37,382 bases of DNA from the IMG/VR virus record IMGVR_UViG_3300045915_000019, positions 1 through 37,382 of that record. The stretch is one strand, 5' to 3'. This document shows positions 13,401 through 22,402 of the stretch, in pieces (position 1 is the stretch's first letter; the number at the start of each line of letters is the position of its first letter). Both the position numbers and the translations under genes were made by a program. The notes under the pieces are model-generated. The model was not told the DNA's origin. It was given only the letters and a program-made list of their open reading frames with translations, and did no database searches. This DNA comes from a virus.

Positions 13401-14135
13401 ATGCCTGCTGGCTGCTGTGACCAAGAAATCGCAGGGTTCGCGTCGTACGGAACCCTGCTCCAAGTGTGCTCGAATCCCGGTGGCACGCCCGAAGAATACG
13501 TGACCATCGAGGGCGTGGGCGATATCGCCGGGCCATCCGCGATCATGGGCGAAATCGAAACCACGTCGCATTCAACCGGGTCCGCCGTGCGCACGTTCAT
13601 TCCGTCGCTCGCCGATCCCGGTGAGATCACCTTCCCGTGCTTCTGGAATCCGACCGATCCGACCCAGGCCTACAATTCGCCGTTCGGTATGGAGTACCTG
13701 TTCTGGAACCGCATTACGACCAAGTTCCGGCTGATCGCCATGGATGCCAGCCACTACACGCGCGTCTTCTGTGGCTTCCTCAAGTCGCTCGGCGAGGCCT
13801 TCCCGACGCAGGGCGTGGCCACCCGCAACATAGGAATCCGCGTCATGACGAAGCCGACGGTCGTCCCGGCGGCCATCGCTGCCGAACCCGCTGCGGCCAC
13901 TGTGGCCAACGCGGGCGGCCCTGGAACCTTCGACGTCGCAGCGGGCGGCAGCCCGGTCGCATGGACCGCCGTATCGAGCGTGCCCTGGATCACGATTACT
14001 GCGCCGACCGAACCGACCGTGGGCGACCTCGAAGTCACCTACACCGTCGCCCTTGGCACAGGCGCGGCCCGCACGGGTCAGGTGCTGATTGGCGAACTGG
14101 GACTGGTCCACACGGTAACGCAGTCGGCCACATAA
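13401..14135 (+). CDS. Major tail tube protein with BACON-like C-terminus
   Basis: A 244-residue major tail protein. Residues 1-155 are the tube domain (YVTIEGVGDIAGPSAIMGEIETTSHSTG; FRLIAMDASHYTRVFCGFLKSLGE), and residues 160-244 form an added Ig-like domain. Its pattern PVAWTAVSSVPWITIT, TYTVALGTGAARTGQVLI and a final VTQ is typical of BACON domains, carbohydrate- or surface-binding modules common in gut bacteria and phages. Such domains project from the tail surface in other phages. CAAGGAG upstream fixes the ATG at 13401 rather than an earlier in-frame start. Confidence 0.85.
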   Translation: MPAGCCDQEIAGFASYGTLLQVCSNPGGTPEEYVTIEGVGDIAGPSAIMGEIETTSHSTGSAVRTFIPSLADPGEITFPCFWNPTDPTQAYNSPFGMEYLFWNRITTKFRLIAMDASHYTRVFCGFLKSLGEAFPTQGVATRNIGIRVMTKPTVVPAAIAAEPAAATVANAGGPGTFDVAAGGSPVAWTAVSSVPWITITAPTEPTVGDLEVTYTVALGTGAARTGQVLIGELGLVHTVTQSAT

Positions 14136-14148
14136 CCAGGAGGCCCAC

Positions 14149-14568
14149 ATGCCATACACGAAACCGGAACCAGGGAAGCCGATCCTCGTCGAGATTGCAG
14201 GGCAGTCACTCCAACTGCGCTTCAATCTGCGCACGATGAAGGCGCTCGACAAAGACCACGGCATCTCACTCTTCAAGGCCGAAACCGGACTCGGCAACGC
14301 CTGGGAGCATCCCGACCGCATAAGCTTGCTGCTGTACTACGGGCTCAAGGAGCACCATCCGCAGATCACGCAGGACTGGCTCGACGAGCATGTCGAGACG
14401 GAGATGCTTCCGGAGTTGTTCAAGATGGTCATCTATGCGGCCAGTGGCAGTTGGCCCGAACTGCAGCCACCAAAAAACGCCAACGGTCAGAGCCTACTGA
14501 CTGGCTCAGTCTCTGGGCCATCGGAAGATACGACTTCGGCTGTAGCGAAGCCGAATTCTGGGATCTGA
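14149..14568 (+). CDS. Tail assembly chaperone, zero-frame product
   Basis: A 139-residue protein equivalent to lambda gpG: a small chaperone that coats the tape measure during tail assembly. The core (QSLQLRFNLRTMKALDKDHGISLF; HPDRISLLLYYGLKE; LFKMVIYAASGSWPE) is helical, as in the family. The gene contains the heptamer AAAAAAC at 14472-14478 aligned as A AAA AAC in the reading frame, where a share of ribosomes should slip back one base to make the longer form. The zero-frame tail after that point (NANGQSLLTG onward) is probably unstructured. Confidence 0.8.
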   Translation: MPYTKPEPGKPILVEIAGQSLQLRFNLRTMKALDKDHGISLFKAETGLGNAWEHPDRISLLLYYGLKEHHPQITQDWLDEHVETEMLPELFKMVIYAASGSWPELQPPKNANGQSLLTGSVSGPSEDTTSAVAKPNSGI

Positions 14569-14984
14569 CCTTCGAGGAGTTTACTGCGCTCCGCAACCGC
14601 TTTTATGCCGAGCATGACTTTATCGAGCACTGTTCGGCGGTCATTGCCGCCACGCTCGTAAACGTCATGGGCTCGGGTAAAGGGCCAGGAGTGCAGCCAG
14701 AGAGCTTTATGCCGTATGCCAATGCTCGCCGGGCCATGGATACCCGGAGGGCGCCCGCAGCGCCGCCAAGTGCCCAGGTTGCGCAGCCAGGGCCATCACC
14801 GCAACGGGGCACGCCAGCCGTGATCCTGGCACCTGTGGTCCCTGGCGAGATGCGATGGGCCGTCAAGGGCGAGCGCCCGCCATCGAAGTACCGGGCGGGC
14901 GAATCAGGGGAGATCATCCAGCGGCTCGACGCCTGGAGCGCGGCCCGTTATGGAGGTAAGCAATGGCCGACGCGGGCGAATTAA
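14149..14984 (+). CDS. Tail assembly chaperone, -1 frameshift fusion (gpGT-like)
   Basis: Predicted long form of about 278 residues. Codons 1-110 are read in the zero frame to 14478, and reading continues in the -1 frame from base 14478 to the stop at 14984. The downstream frame has no good start or ribosome site of its own but carries the typical T-domain segment (DWLSLWAIGRYDFGCSEAEFWDLTFEEFTAL). Fused G-T chaperones bind both tape measure and tube protein. The order G, GT, tape measure is universal in siphophages. The T part ends with a Pro-rich linker and a short helical end, overlapping the tape measure start by 22 bases. Confidence 0.82.
14472..14511 (+). promoter_or_regulatory. Programmed -1 frameshift signal
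   Basis: Slippery heptamer AAAAAAC (14472-14478) in the correct phase (A AAA AAC), with two alternative small hairpins 12-33 bases downstream: GAGCC with GGCTC (14490-14507), or GACTG with CAGTC (14499-14511). Either could pause the ribosome. Confidence 0.78.
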
Positions 14985-17900
14985 AAGCAAGGGCGACACT
15001 AGAGAACCAGCAATTTCTGAAGGCTGTCGGCGATATGGTCGCGGCCTCGCAGAAGGGCGCAAAGGATTCGGCAGACCGATTTGAGGCCATTGGCTCTGCC
15101 ATCACTGGTATCAGCAGTGCGCTGGCTTCCCTTGGTGCGCTTGCTGGTTTAACCGAGTTTGCCAAGAGTGCGCTTGAGGCGCAGGAAGCCACGGCATTCC
15201 TCGAAGACGCATTCGTCGCCCTCAATGGGCCGACAGAGGAAACGAAGAAGATCTTCGACGAGCTCTCCGATCTCGAAATGAAGTCGATGTTCGACTTCGA
15301 GGACACCATCGGCCCGGCTGCCAAGAACATGATGCTGCTCGGCGTATCCGCAGAGGATACGCAAAAGCAGATGACGGCGCTGGTCGATGCGGCGGCTGGC
15401 CTGAAGATGGCTCCTGAATGGATCACGGAAACGAGTGCCGCTATGGCCACAATGCAGAGCCATACGGTAGCGACGGCGAAGGACATGAAGGCGCTGGAGA
15501 AGCAGTTCGGGCCTGAAGTATGGCAACCGATAGCCACGATGCTCGGCACCGATGTTCCCGGCGCAATGGAAGCCATTAAATCGGGCCTCGTGTCTACCAA
15601 GCAGGTCGCCGCTGCGGTAACAGAAGATCTGGGTAAACGGTTCGAGGGCGCTGCGGAACGGTCCATGCAGGGCTGGAAGGGCGCAATGCATGTCCTCGAC
15701 GAGAGCACCGAAGATGCCATGGTCGCCATCGGCGGCGCTATCAAGGGCGTGCTCGATGTTGTTGCGCCGATCATCCGCGGCGTATCCGATGCTGTGCAGG
15801 CGCTGGCCGAATGGTTCAATAATCTCTCCGGCCCGGTCAAGGAAGCCATTGTCATCGTCGGCGGCATCACGGCTACGTTTGTCACGATTGCTGGCGTGAT
15901 CGGCGGGTTGACGACAGCCCTCGGCGGACTCGGAACCGCCGCGGCGGCGCTGGCGCTGAATCCGGCCACGCTTGCGATTGCGGGAACGGTTGCCGCGCTG
16001 GCGCTGTTAGGCAAGTGGGTCTTCGACAACTGGCCAGCAGTCAAGGCAGCATTCGTCGCGGTCGGCGATTTCCTGGGCACGCTCTTTAGTCCGCTCATCA
16101 CGCTATGGAAGACCGAACTCGATCTGCTCTGGGGCGCTGTGCAGGCCGTCTTCGGACCACTGGTTGAATACTGGAAGTGGGCCTGGGGCCTCATTACTCA
16201 GACTGCCGACACGGCGATCAACCTGATTAAGGGCGCATTCGATTACGTCGTCAGTCTCATTTCGGCAGTGCCCGGCGGCGACTCCCTCATAGCGAAATTC
16301 AAAGCCATCGGTACCGCCTGGGACGAAGCGCAGGCCAAGATGGCCGAGGCTGCCAAGGCGGACGAAGCCAAGAAGAAATCGTCCGATGAGGCTGCCGCTG
16401 CGACACATCGCCTGCGCAACGCCACACGGCAGGCCACCGACGAATCCGTGCTGGCCGCCGCTGCCGCCAAGGCCGAGGCCGACGAGTGCAAGAAGCACAA
16501 GGACGAGACAGAGAAGGCCATCAAAGCGGTTGACAGCCTGACGACTGCCTATAAGACCTTGGGCGTCACGAGCGAGGCCTCGGTCCGGGCCGAGCTCGCC
16601 AAGGCGCAGGCGGCGCTCTATGCCGTGACACTGGCATTTGAAGGCGGCAGGGCCAGTACGGAGGATTTGAGGCAGGCTCAGATAGCCATGCTCGCTGCGC
16701 AGGAAAAGCTTGACAATCACCTGAAGGGCAATCTGATACCTGATCTGCAGGCGGCTTCGCAGGCCGCGGCAGCCTTCGCCAATGTCACGGGCACAGTCAC
16801 AACGCAATCGCTGGCGGCGCTCGATGCCGCCCTCGCCACGACCACTCAGACCATCGCAGCGCAGAAGGCCGAGACGGATCAACTGGCAGGGGCCTACCAT
16901 CAACTGGGCATTAAGAGCAGAGCCGAAATGGACATTATGGTCGCCGACGCCTACGGCGCATGGGCGCAGATCGAGGCCGACCAGAATGCCAGCCAGCATG
17001 CGCGATTGACTGCGCAAGCCAAGTATCTGCGGCAGGTCAAGGAAGCGGCAGACGCGGGTTATGGGACGTGGACCAAGGACCAGGACGCGGCCCTGAAGCA
17101 ACTGGAAAAGCAACTCGAAACAAGCAGCGGCAATCAGAAGACCGTCTGGACCGACTTCGGAAAAGAAGTATCGACCATCGTTACGAACTTCGCGCAGGAC
17201 ATGGCCAAGGCGCTGTTCGATGGCGATATGTCCTGGGGCGAGAAGGCAAAGACAATGCTCAAGGACCTGGGCGAAGCCGCCGTCTCGGTCTTCATTACGC
17301 CCTTTACGAATGCGTTGAAAGATCTGCTCTCCGGCGCCCTGGCCGATCTGCTCGGCGGCAAGGGCCTGGGTGGCATATTTGATGGCTTCAAGAAACTCGG
17401 CGGTATCTTCGGCGGAGGAGGAGGAGGTGGCGGCAGCGCCAGTGTGCCGGGAATACCGGGCATGGGCGGCGGCAGTGGTGGCGCTGGCGGCATGGGCGGC
17501 ATCATGGGCAGTCTCGGAGGCCTCGGCGGCATCGGCGCAATTGTCGGCGCGGGGTCGAGCATCTTCGGCAACTTCCAGATGGCGGGCATGAACAAGACGC
17601 TCGACCTGATCGAGAAGGAAGTGCGGTATTCGCAGATCCATCTGCTGCACATTCTCGAAAACACGAACGACTTCTTTCATCGCGACTGGTGGACCGAGTA
17701 CGGTTTGATTCTCGATATCAAGTCACTGCTCTACGATTCCATCGGGCCAAATATCCAATGGATGGCGACCAAGATTGACTTCATCAAACAACTGGCCGAG
17801 AACGATTTCAAACCTGCGCTGAATATGATCGCCATGGAACTGCCACTCAGCAGGAATATCTCCAGCCAGACACTGCTCAAGATCATGGATTGCGCCGACC

Positions 17901-18052
17901 GCCTGACTGAGTTGTGCCAGTGGGCGGGCACGCAGGGCGAGCGGAGCATCACCGTTAACGTCTCGCCGCAGGGCCTGACGACTGCCGAGGCCGCGCGGGC
18001 GCTCGGCAATCAGATCGCGCAGAATCTCGCTACGCAACTCATGCCGCAATGA
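14963..18052 (+). CDS. Tail tape measure protein
   Basis: A 1029-residue tape measure protein that sets tail length and is ejected with DNA. Residues 1-280 are helical and Ala-rich; 294-355 form a long hydrophobic Ala/Gly/Leu region able to enter a membrane; 360-450 contain Trp-rich amphipathic segments; 470-800 are coiled coil; 811-866 are Gly-rich (runs of Gly and Met-Gly-Gly); and the end (871-1029) is globular. At about 3.1 kb it is the longest gene here and predicts a tail near 150 nm if 1.5 A per residue holds. GGAGG precedes the ATG. The leftward frames opposite it are shadows. Confidence 0.93.
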   Translation: MADAGELKARATLENQQFLKAVGDMVAASQKGAKDSADRFEAIGSAITGISSALASLGALAGLTEFAKSALEAQEATAFLEDAFVALNGPTEETKKIFDELSDLEMKSMFDFEDTIGPAAKNMMLLGVSAEDTQKQMTALVDAAAGLKMAPEWITETSAAMATMQSHTVATAKDMKALEKQFGPEVWQPIATMLGTDVPGAMEAIKSGLVSTKQVAAAVTEDLGKRFEGAAERSMQGWKGAMHVLDESTEDAMVAIGGAIKGVLDVVAPIIRGVSDAVQALAEWFNNLSGPVKEAIVIVGGITATFVTIAGVIGGLTTALGGLGTAAAALALNPATLAIAGTVAALALLGKWVFDNWPAVKAAFVAVGDFLGTLFSPLITLWKTELDLLWGAVQAVFGPLVEYWKWAWGLITQTADTAINLIKGAFDYVVSLISAVPGGDSLIAKFKAIGTAWDEAQAKMAEAAKADEAKKKSSDEAAAATHRLRNATRQATDESVLAAAAAKAEADECKKHKDETEKAIKAVDSLTTAYKTLGVTSEASVRAELAKAQAALYAVTLAFEGGRASTEDLRQAQIAMLAAQEKLDNHLKGNLIPDLQAASQAAAAFANVTGTVTTQSLAALDAALATTTQTIAAQKAETDQLAGAYHQLGIKSRAEMDIMVADAYGAWAQIEADQNASQHARLTAQAKYLRQVKEAADAGYGTWTKDQDAALKQLEKQLETSSGNQKTVWTDFGKEVSTIVTNFAQDMAKALFDGDMSWGEKAKTMLKDLGEAAVSVFITPFTNALKDLLSGALADLLGGKGLGGIFDGFKKLGGIFGGGGGGGGSASVPGIPGMGGGSGGAGGMGGIMGSLGGLGGIGAIVGAGSSIFGNFQMAGMNKTLDLIEKEVRYSQIHLLHILENTNDFFHRDWWTEYGLILDIKSLLYDSIGPNIQWMATKIDFIKQLAENDFKPALNMIAMELPLSRNISSQTLLKIMDCADRLTELCQWAGTQGERSITVNVSPQGLTTAEAARALGNQIAQNLATQLMPQ

Positions 18053-20619
18053 ATATCGTCGTCCTGATGAACGGCACGAACGTTACAGCCGACTGCCGCC
18101 TCCAGGAAACGCGCATCGCCTACGACTCGACCAAGCGCATCACGACGGCCAGCCTGACGATCATGGGCCGCACGTTCGGGCGCGTGGCCCGCTACGACTT
18201 TGCGCACTACGACATCGACCGCTACGCCGTGGACCTGCGCGAGTTGTATGAGGTCGTCATCCTCGACGGGCGCGACGGGGTCACGAAGCTCTTCCATGGC
18301 CACATCTACACGCTCGACATGGAACACTCGGACGCCGCGCCATTCGAGATCTTCTTCCGCGCCGGGCTCAATGACTGGTCGGCGTTCCTCGATAGGGCCG
18401 TAGCCTGGGGCGGCAACTTCTTCCTGGACTTCCCGCTGTCTGATAAGCAGATCATTCAGGCCATCCTCGGCACCTTCTGTCCGACGATCAACCCGAGCGA
18501 CGTCGATACCATCGTGCCCGTCATCCAGAACTTTGACTGGCGCACGAAGACATGCCGCGCGATCCTCGACGAGCTGGCCGCCCTGGCCATGGCCGAGTGG
18601 CGCATCGACTTCAACGCGCAGTTGCATTACAAGGTCGCCTCGGCGGCTCCGGCTGCGCCCTATACGCTCTCAACCAGCGCCGACCTGGTCACCTCGTTTC
18701 CGGTGAAGGTGTCAGGCTACCGCCACGACTTCACGAATCCGGTGAATCGCTCCTATGTACGCGGCACCTGGGACTACGCCTCCGGCATTCTCATCGAGGC
18801 GAGCTATTCCGACCCGGTGTCGATCTCGCTCTACGGCGAGCACGCCGCCGCCGTCGTGGACGATCAGATCACCACGGCGTGGGACGCGGCGCTCCGCGCG
18901 AAGTCGATGGTGCTGCGCGGCGCTTATCCCGTGGAGACGGGCAACTTTACCACGTGGGATACGGACTGGCTCAAGTGCGGCCAGCAGGTCGTTATCGACG
19001 AGCACACGCTCTCACTGAGTTCGGCCTATCTGGTACGGGCGCTAACCATGGTCTGGGAGACGCCGGAGCTCGTCCGCTACGAGGCGCAGTTCGGCGCGGC
19101 GCAGCGGGATCTGGAAGTCACACTGCGCCAGATAGACCAGCGGTCCCGCTGGCATACGTCGCAGCAGCAGTTAGCCAAGCCTGCGCCGGGCTCGATCACC
19201 GACGCCGACATCCTGGTCCCGCCAGGGTTGAGCGCCGCCGTGATCGGCAGTGTGAATGCCAATACGATCATGGGTACGATCACGGCTGGCCAGATCGGCT
19301 CGGTCAATGCGGGCGTCATCGTGGGCCAAGTGGTCGCCGATCAGATCGGCTCAGTGAATGCGCCTGTGATCCAGGGCGCAATCGTGGCCGGGCAGATCGG
19401 CAGTGTCAACGCCGCCGTGATTCAGGGCGTCATCGTCAGTGATCAGTTGGCCGACCAGATCATCGACGACCTCGCCAAGTACTCGACGCCGCTCAGGCCG
19501 ATCCCGATGCTGGCCGGGCCGCCAGCCCTGCCGGACCCGAATAACTACCCGCCCAATACGTTCTTCTACAACCGCGGCGACGGCCACTTCTACCAGATCA
19601 ACGCGGCGGGCACTGGCTACACGCTGAACGACAACCCGCAAGGGGCGCTCATGAATGTGTTTAACATCGGCGGCATGTATGCGAACTCCATCATCGGCCT
19701 GATCGTCGCGGCGCAGATCCAGTCCATTACGGCGGGCCAGATCACGGGCATGATTCAGGCCTCGCAGATCCAGAGCGTGAATGCATCGTCGATCAGCGGG
19801 ACCATCAGCGCCGACCAGATCGCGAGCGTGTATGCAACCGCCATCCAGGGCAGCATCACGGCGGGCCAGATCACCTCGGTGAACGCCTCGGCCATCACCG
19901 GCTCCATCGTCTCGACGCAGATCGGCAGCATCAACGCCGCCACCATCACCATCGGCCTCATCCAGGACGGGCAGGTCGGCACTATCTCGGGCGGCAAGCT
20001 CATTGTCGGCACGGTGAACTCCGACAAGCTCAATGCGAACTTTATCGAGGTCGGCGGCGGCGGCGGCAAGCCAGGCAAGATCAATATCAAGGACGCTGCG
20101 GGCAACATCGTGGGCCAGTTCGGGATTCTCGATTCCGCGCCCGGCGTGCACGGCGGTTGGGTCAAGTACATGGCGGTCGGCGGCAACGGCGCAGCCGATG
20201 CAAAGCTCGTCGCAGATACGGGCGGCAACCTGAACATCAAGGACGCGGCGCTCACCATCACGCACGGCGCAAGCGGTTCGCAGATTGTCAGCGGCCCGAA
20301 TAGCTACGACTCCAGCTACACCAGCCTGTTTCTGCGGATCACGACAGGCAGCGACCGCGCCGATCTTGTGTCGCGCGGTGTCGTCGTCTACGGAGGCGGT
20401 ACCCAGGTGGCCGCTCTCGTCCGTGCGCCGGGCGGCAATTGGGGAACGCTGGTGCTGCAAGGCGGCAGTTATATCGAGATGCAAGGCAACGCCGGTTACG
20501 TGCGGGCCGACGGCGGTTACCGCGTGGGCGGCAGCGTCGGCGTGGCGAACCGCACCATCACTGTCGGCAGCTACACCATGCAGTTCATCGGCGGGATCTG
20601 CGTCAGCATTTCACCATAG
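18049..20619 (+). CDS. Tail-tip/host-interaction protein with solenoid repeats
   Basis: An 856-residue protein directly after the tape measure (ATGA overlap). Residues 1-385 resemble a tail-hub module: beta-rich start, then FDWRTKTCRAILDELAALAMAEWRIDF (near 163-190), a segment common in baseplate hub proteins, and YLVRALTMVWETPELVRYEAQFG. Residues 400-467 are four 17-residue repeats (GSVNA-hydrophobic-I-G-I-A-QI type), 480-540 a short Pro/Tyr-rich insert, and about 541-660 a second set of at least six repeats, probably a beta-solenoid shaft. The last 190 residues are Gly-rich beta structure. It seems to combine hub and central fibre. No peptidase motif (NlpC/P60) is seen. Confidence 0.8.
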   Translation: MNIVVLMNGTNVTADCRLQETRIAYDSTKRITTASLTIMGRTFGRVARYDFAHYDIDRYAVDLRELYEVVILDGRDGVTKLFHGHIYTLDMEHSDAAPFEIFFRAGLNDWSAFLDRAVAWGGNFFLDFPLSDKQIIQAILGTFCPTINPSDVDTIVPVIQNFDWRTKTCRAILDELAALAMAEWRIDFNAQLHYKVASAAPAAPYTLSTSADLVTSFPVKVSGYRHDFTNPVNRSYVRGTWDYASGILIEASYSDPVSISLYGEHAAAVVDDQITTAWDAALRAKSMVLRGAYPVETGNFTTWDTDWLKCGQQVVIDEHTLSLSSAYLVRALTMVWETPELVRYEAQFGAAQRDLEVTLRQIDQRSRWHTSQQQLAKPAPGSITDADILVPPGLSAAVIGSVNANTIMGTITAGQIGSVNAGVIVGQVVADQIGSVNAPVIQGAIVAGQIGSVNAAVIQGVIVSDQLADQIIDDLAKYSTPLRPIPMLAGPPALPDPNNYPPNTFFYNRGDGHFYQINAAGTGYTLNDNPQGALMNVFNIGGMYANSIIGLIVAAQIQSITAGQITGMIQASQIQSVNASSISGTISADQIASVYATAIQGSITAGQITSVNASAITGSIVSTQIGSINAATITIGLIQDGQVGTISGGKLIVGTVNSDKLNANFIEVGGGGGKPGKINIKDAAGNIVGQFGILDSAPGVHGGWVKYMAVGGNGAADAKLVADTGGNLNIKDAALTITHGASGSQIVSGPNSYDSSYTSLFLRITTGSDRADLVSRGVVVYGGGTQVAALVRAPGGNWGTLVLQGGSYIEMQGNAGYVRADGGYRVGGSVGVANRTITVGSYTMQFIGGICVSISP
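19246..19449 (+). repeat. Four 51-bp coding repeats (17-residue period)
   Basis: Four in-frame tandem units of 51 bp, each encoding a GSVNA-type 17-residue repeat. Invariant features are Ser-Val-Asn-Ala at the start and Gln-Ile/Leu at the end. The DNA copies share blocks such as CAGATCGGC, making recombination between units possible. Confidence 0.85.
19669..20034 (+). repeat. Second block of 51-bp coding repeats
   Basis: At least six further 17-residue units, more diverged than the first block. The clearest begin at 19720, 19771, 19822, 19873 and 19924, and carry SVNAS, SVYAT or SINAA in place of GSVNA. One unit near 19924 has an 18th residue, breaking the period before the Gly-rich domain. 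Confidence 0.8.
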
Positions 20620-20632
20620 GAGAGAGAAAGAC

Positions 20633-20848
20633 ATGGAAGCAGAAAACTATCCACTCGACGACGCGAGCATCAACCTGCTCGCCGAACTCAAGGCGGCGCT
20701 CGACCGGCAGATTCTGGCCACAAACTCCCAGATTCAAGGCGCTCTCATTCTGTTCATCCGGCAACAGGGCCTCACCGGCAACTGGCGCGTGGCCGAGAAC
20801 GGGCGCGAGCTGGTGCGCGATCCGGCGCCGGTTCCGGCCCAGTCCTAG
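20633..20848 (+). CDS. Small hypothetical protein between tail genes (71 aa)
   Basis: A 71-residue, mostly helical acidic protein (INLLAELKAALDRQILATNSQIQGALILFIRQQG). The AGGAGAGAG ribosome site is strong. It lies between the tail-tip and tail-fibre genes, where phages often encode small fibre chaperones or accessory proteins. That role is positional inference. It is not long or hydrophobic enough to be a membrane protein. Confidence 0.65.
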   Translation: MEAENYPLDDASINLLAELKAALDRQILATNSQIQGALILFIRQQGLTGNWRVAENGRELVRDPAPVPAQS

Positions 20849-20859
20849 AGGAGGTCATC

Positions 20860-22101
20860 ATGCCCACAGTTCCGCGCGATTCGCTCACCGTGCGCTACCG
20901 GCTGGCGCTGCCGTCGCCGCCGCATTACGCCTTCCCGAATCTCATCGGCTCGAACGTGCCGCCCGACTTCCAGCTCTGGCCCGATCCGCTCAGCGTCACC
21001 GAACCCGGCGCCGCCGAGCCGCTCGGCATCACGCTGCCGGTGACGCCGGTGATTCCGCCCGCCGTGGCCTCCGGCGATCTCATCACGGCCTCGCATGAGA
21101 ACGCCGTGCGGCAGGCCCTCAACGATCTATGGATCGACGTGCAGGCGCTTGGCTCGAAGGCGGTCAACGATCCAACGACAGCCAAGGGCCAGATACTGGT
21201 GCGCGGCGCAAGCGCCGTCGAAGCCATGCCCGCTGGCGTTAACGGGCAAGTGCTGGTCGCGGATTCCTCCCAGGCGCAAGGCCTGCGCTGGACAAATAGC
21301 GGCAGCTTGCAAACGCCGTGGCTACAGAATATCGATGGCGGCGGCTTCACGCTGAGTAATGCGGTGCTCTCTCCGGCAATGAAGGGCGCAGCGCAAACAC
21401 CGTGGCTACAGAATATCGACGGCGCAAATTACGTGCTAAATAATGTCGCCAAAATTGGCATCGGCACCGTCAGTCTCGCGCGGACGTTTCAAGTCCGACC
21501 AGTCGCGAATATAAATTTTGGCATCACCGCATCAGCAACCGATCTTTTGATCGAGTCATTCAATGACGCCGTATCCGCCAATATGCCTATGTTCTTCTAT
21601 GCATCCAAATTTTCCTTTGGTGGAGGCAACGTCGGCATCGGCATGACGAGTCCCTCAGTACCGTTAGGGTTTGCGATGGCAACGGGCCGCAAAATCGGCC
21701 TTTATGATAATCCGGTTAATTGGTTCGGATTTGGCATCGCGCCCAATGAATTGCAGTACGAAGTTCCATTAATTGCCGGTCACGTATTTCTGCGCGGCGG
21801 GGTTGAGCTGATGCGTATTGGTGGAACGGATGCAGATGTTCGCATCGCGAACAATCTCGAGGTGACGGCCGATATCAGGATAGGGAATAGTTCTCCGACG
21901 ACAGCCGTGCAGATGCGACTGGACGGTTATGCCGATACACTGTATTTGGCAACGCAGGGCGGCGCAGGCGGGAAAGTGGCTCTCATGACAAATGGCATCA
22001 CACGACTCCAAATCAATGAAGATGGCTCACCGTTTCTGTGGTTAGGTGGAAGTTTGAAATTGCTCACCGTGGATGGTTCTGGATTCGTAAAGGCAGCCTA
22101 A
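20860..22101 (+). CDS. Tail fibre protein
   Basis: A 413-residue tail fibre. Residues 1-70 are Pro-rich; near 73-95 is the segment ITASHENAVRQALNDLW, common in phage fibres; near 128-146 is GQVLVADSSQAQGLRW. A motif TPWLQNIDG then occurs twice (30-bp DNA repeats at 21310-21339 and 21394-21423, differing at two wobble bases). The rest is beta-rich with short glycine turns, the likely receptor-binding part. Base composition becomes clearly AT-richer from about 21420 to the end, suggesting the distal part came from another phage. GAGGAGG lies before the ATG. Confidence 0.82.
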   Translation: MPTVPRDSLTVRYRLALPSPPHYAFPNLIGSNVPPDFQLWPDPLSVTEPGAAEPLGITLPVTPVIPPAVASGDLITASHENAVRQALNDLWIDVQALGSKAVNDPTTAKGQILVRGASAVEAMPAGVNGQVLVADSSQAQGLRWTNSGSLQTPWLQNIDGGGFTLSNAVLSPAMKGAAQTPWLQNIDGANYVLNNVAKIGIGTVSLARTFQVRPVANINFGITASATDLLIESFNDAVSANMPMFFYASKFSFGGGNVGIGMTSPSVPLGFAMATGRKIGLYDNPVNWFGFGIAPNELQYEVPLIAGHVFLRGGVELMRIGGTDADVRIANNLEVTADIRIGNSSPTTAVQMRLDGYADTLYLATQGGAGGKVALMTNGITRLQINEDGSPFLWLGGSLKLLTVDGSGFVKAA

Positions 22102-22114
22102 GAGAAAGGAAATC

Positions 22115-22402
22115 ATGACACTAGAAGAAAGCGCAGCACTCGCGCAGGACATGACATTTCGCGGGCGCGTCAAGATGTCCTGTATCAGGCTCGCGGACTA
22201 CATCCTCATCGAGCCGATCACAGCGCCAGCGCATAACACGCGCTACAAGTGGGCGCAGGGCACGTTCGCGCAGCCGGACCTCGTCGCGATGCAGGTGCAC
22301 CCGCTCGTCGTCATGGACCCGGCAGTGCAGACGGCGGGCGCTGAGATCGCGGACCCCGCGCTCAACTCAGCGGTCGAGACGACTGTCGGCAAGATGATGT
22401 GA
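22115..22402 (+). CDS. Hypothetical protein ending the late operon (95 aa)
   Basis: A 95-residue protein with a helical start (EESAALAQDMTFRGRVKMSCIRLADYIL), then a segment with PAHNTRYKWAQGTFAQPDLVAMQ. Small proteins of this type are often found at the end of phage tail modules, but no function is established to my knowledge. AGAAAGGA precedes the ATG. It is the last gene before the control region at 22.4-22.8 kb. Confidence 0.7.
   Translation: MTLEESAALAQDMTFRGRVKMSCIRLADYILIEPITAPAHNTRYKWAQGTFAQPDLVAMQVHPLVVMDPAVQTAGAEIADPALNSAVETTVGKMM

Noticed and set aside
14914-17680. Two long leftward frames (14914-16194 and 16103-17680)
   Set aside because: Opposite the Ala/Gly-rich tape measure gene; Ser/Pro/Arg-rich low-complexity translation typical of antisense shadows.
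19246-20034. CRISPR-like regularly spaced repeats
   Set aside because: The 51-bp period is in frame within the tail-tip gene and encodes a 17-residue protein repeat; there are no unique spacers.
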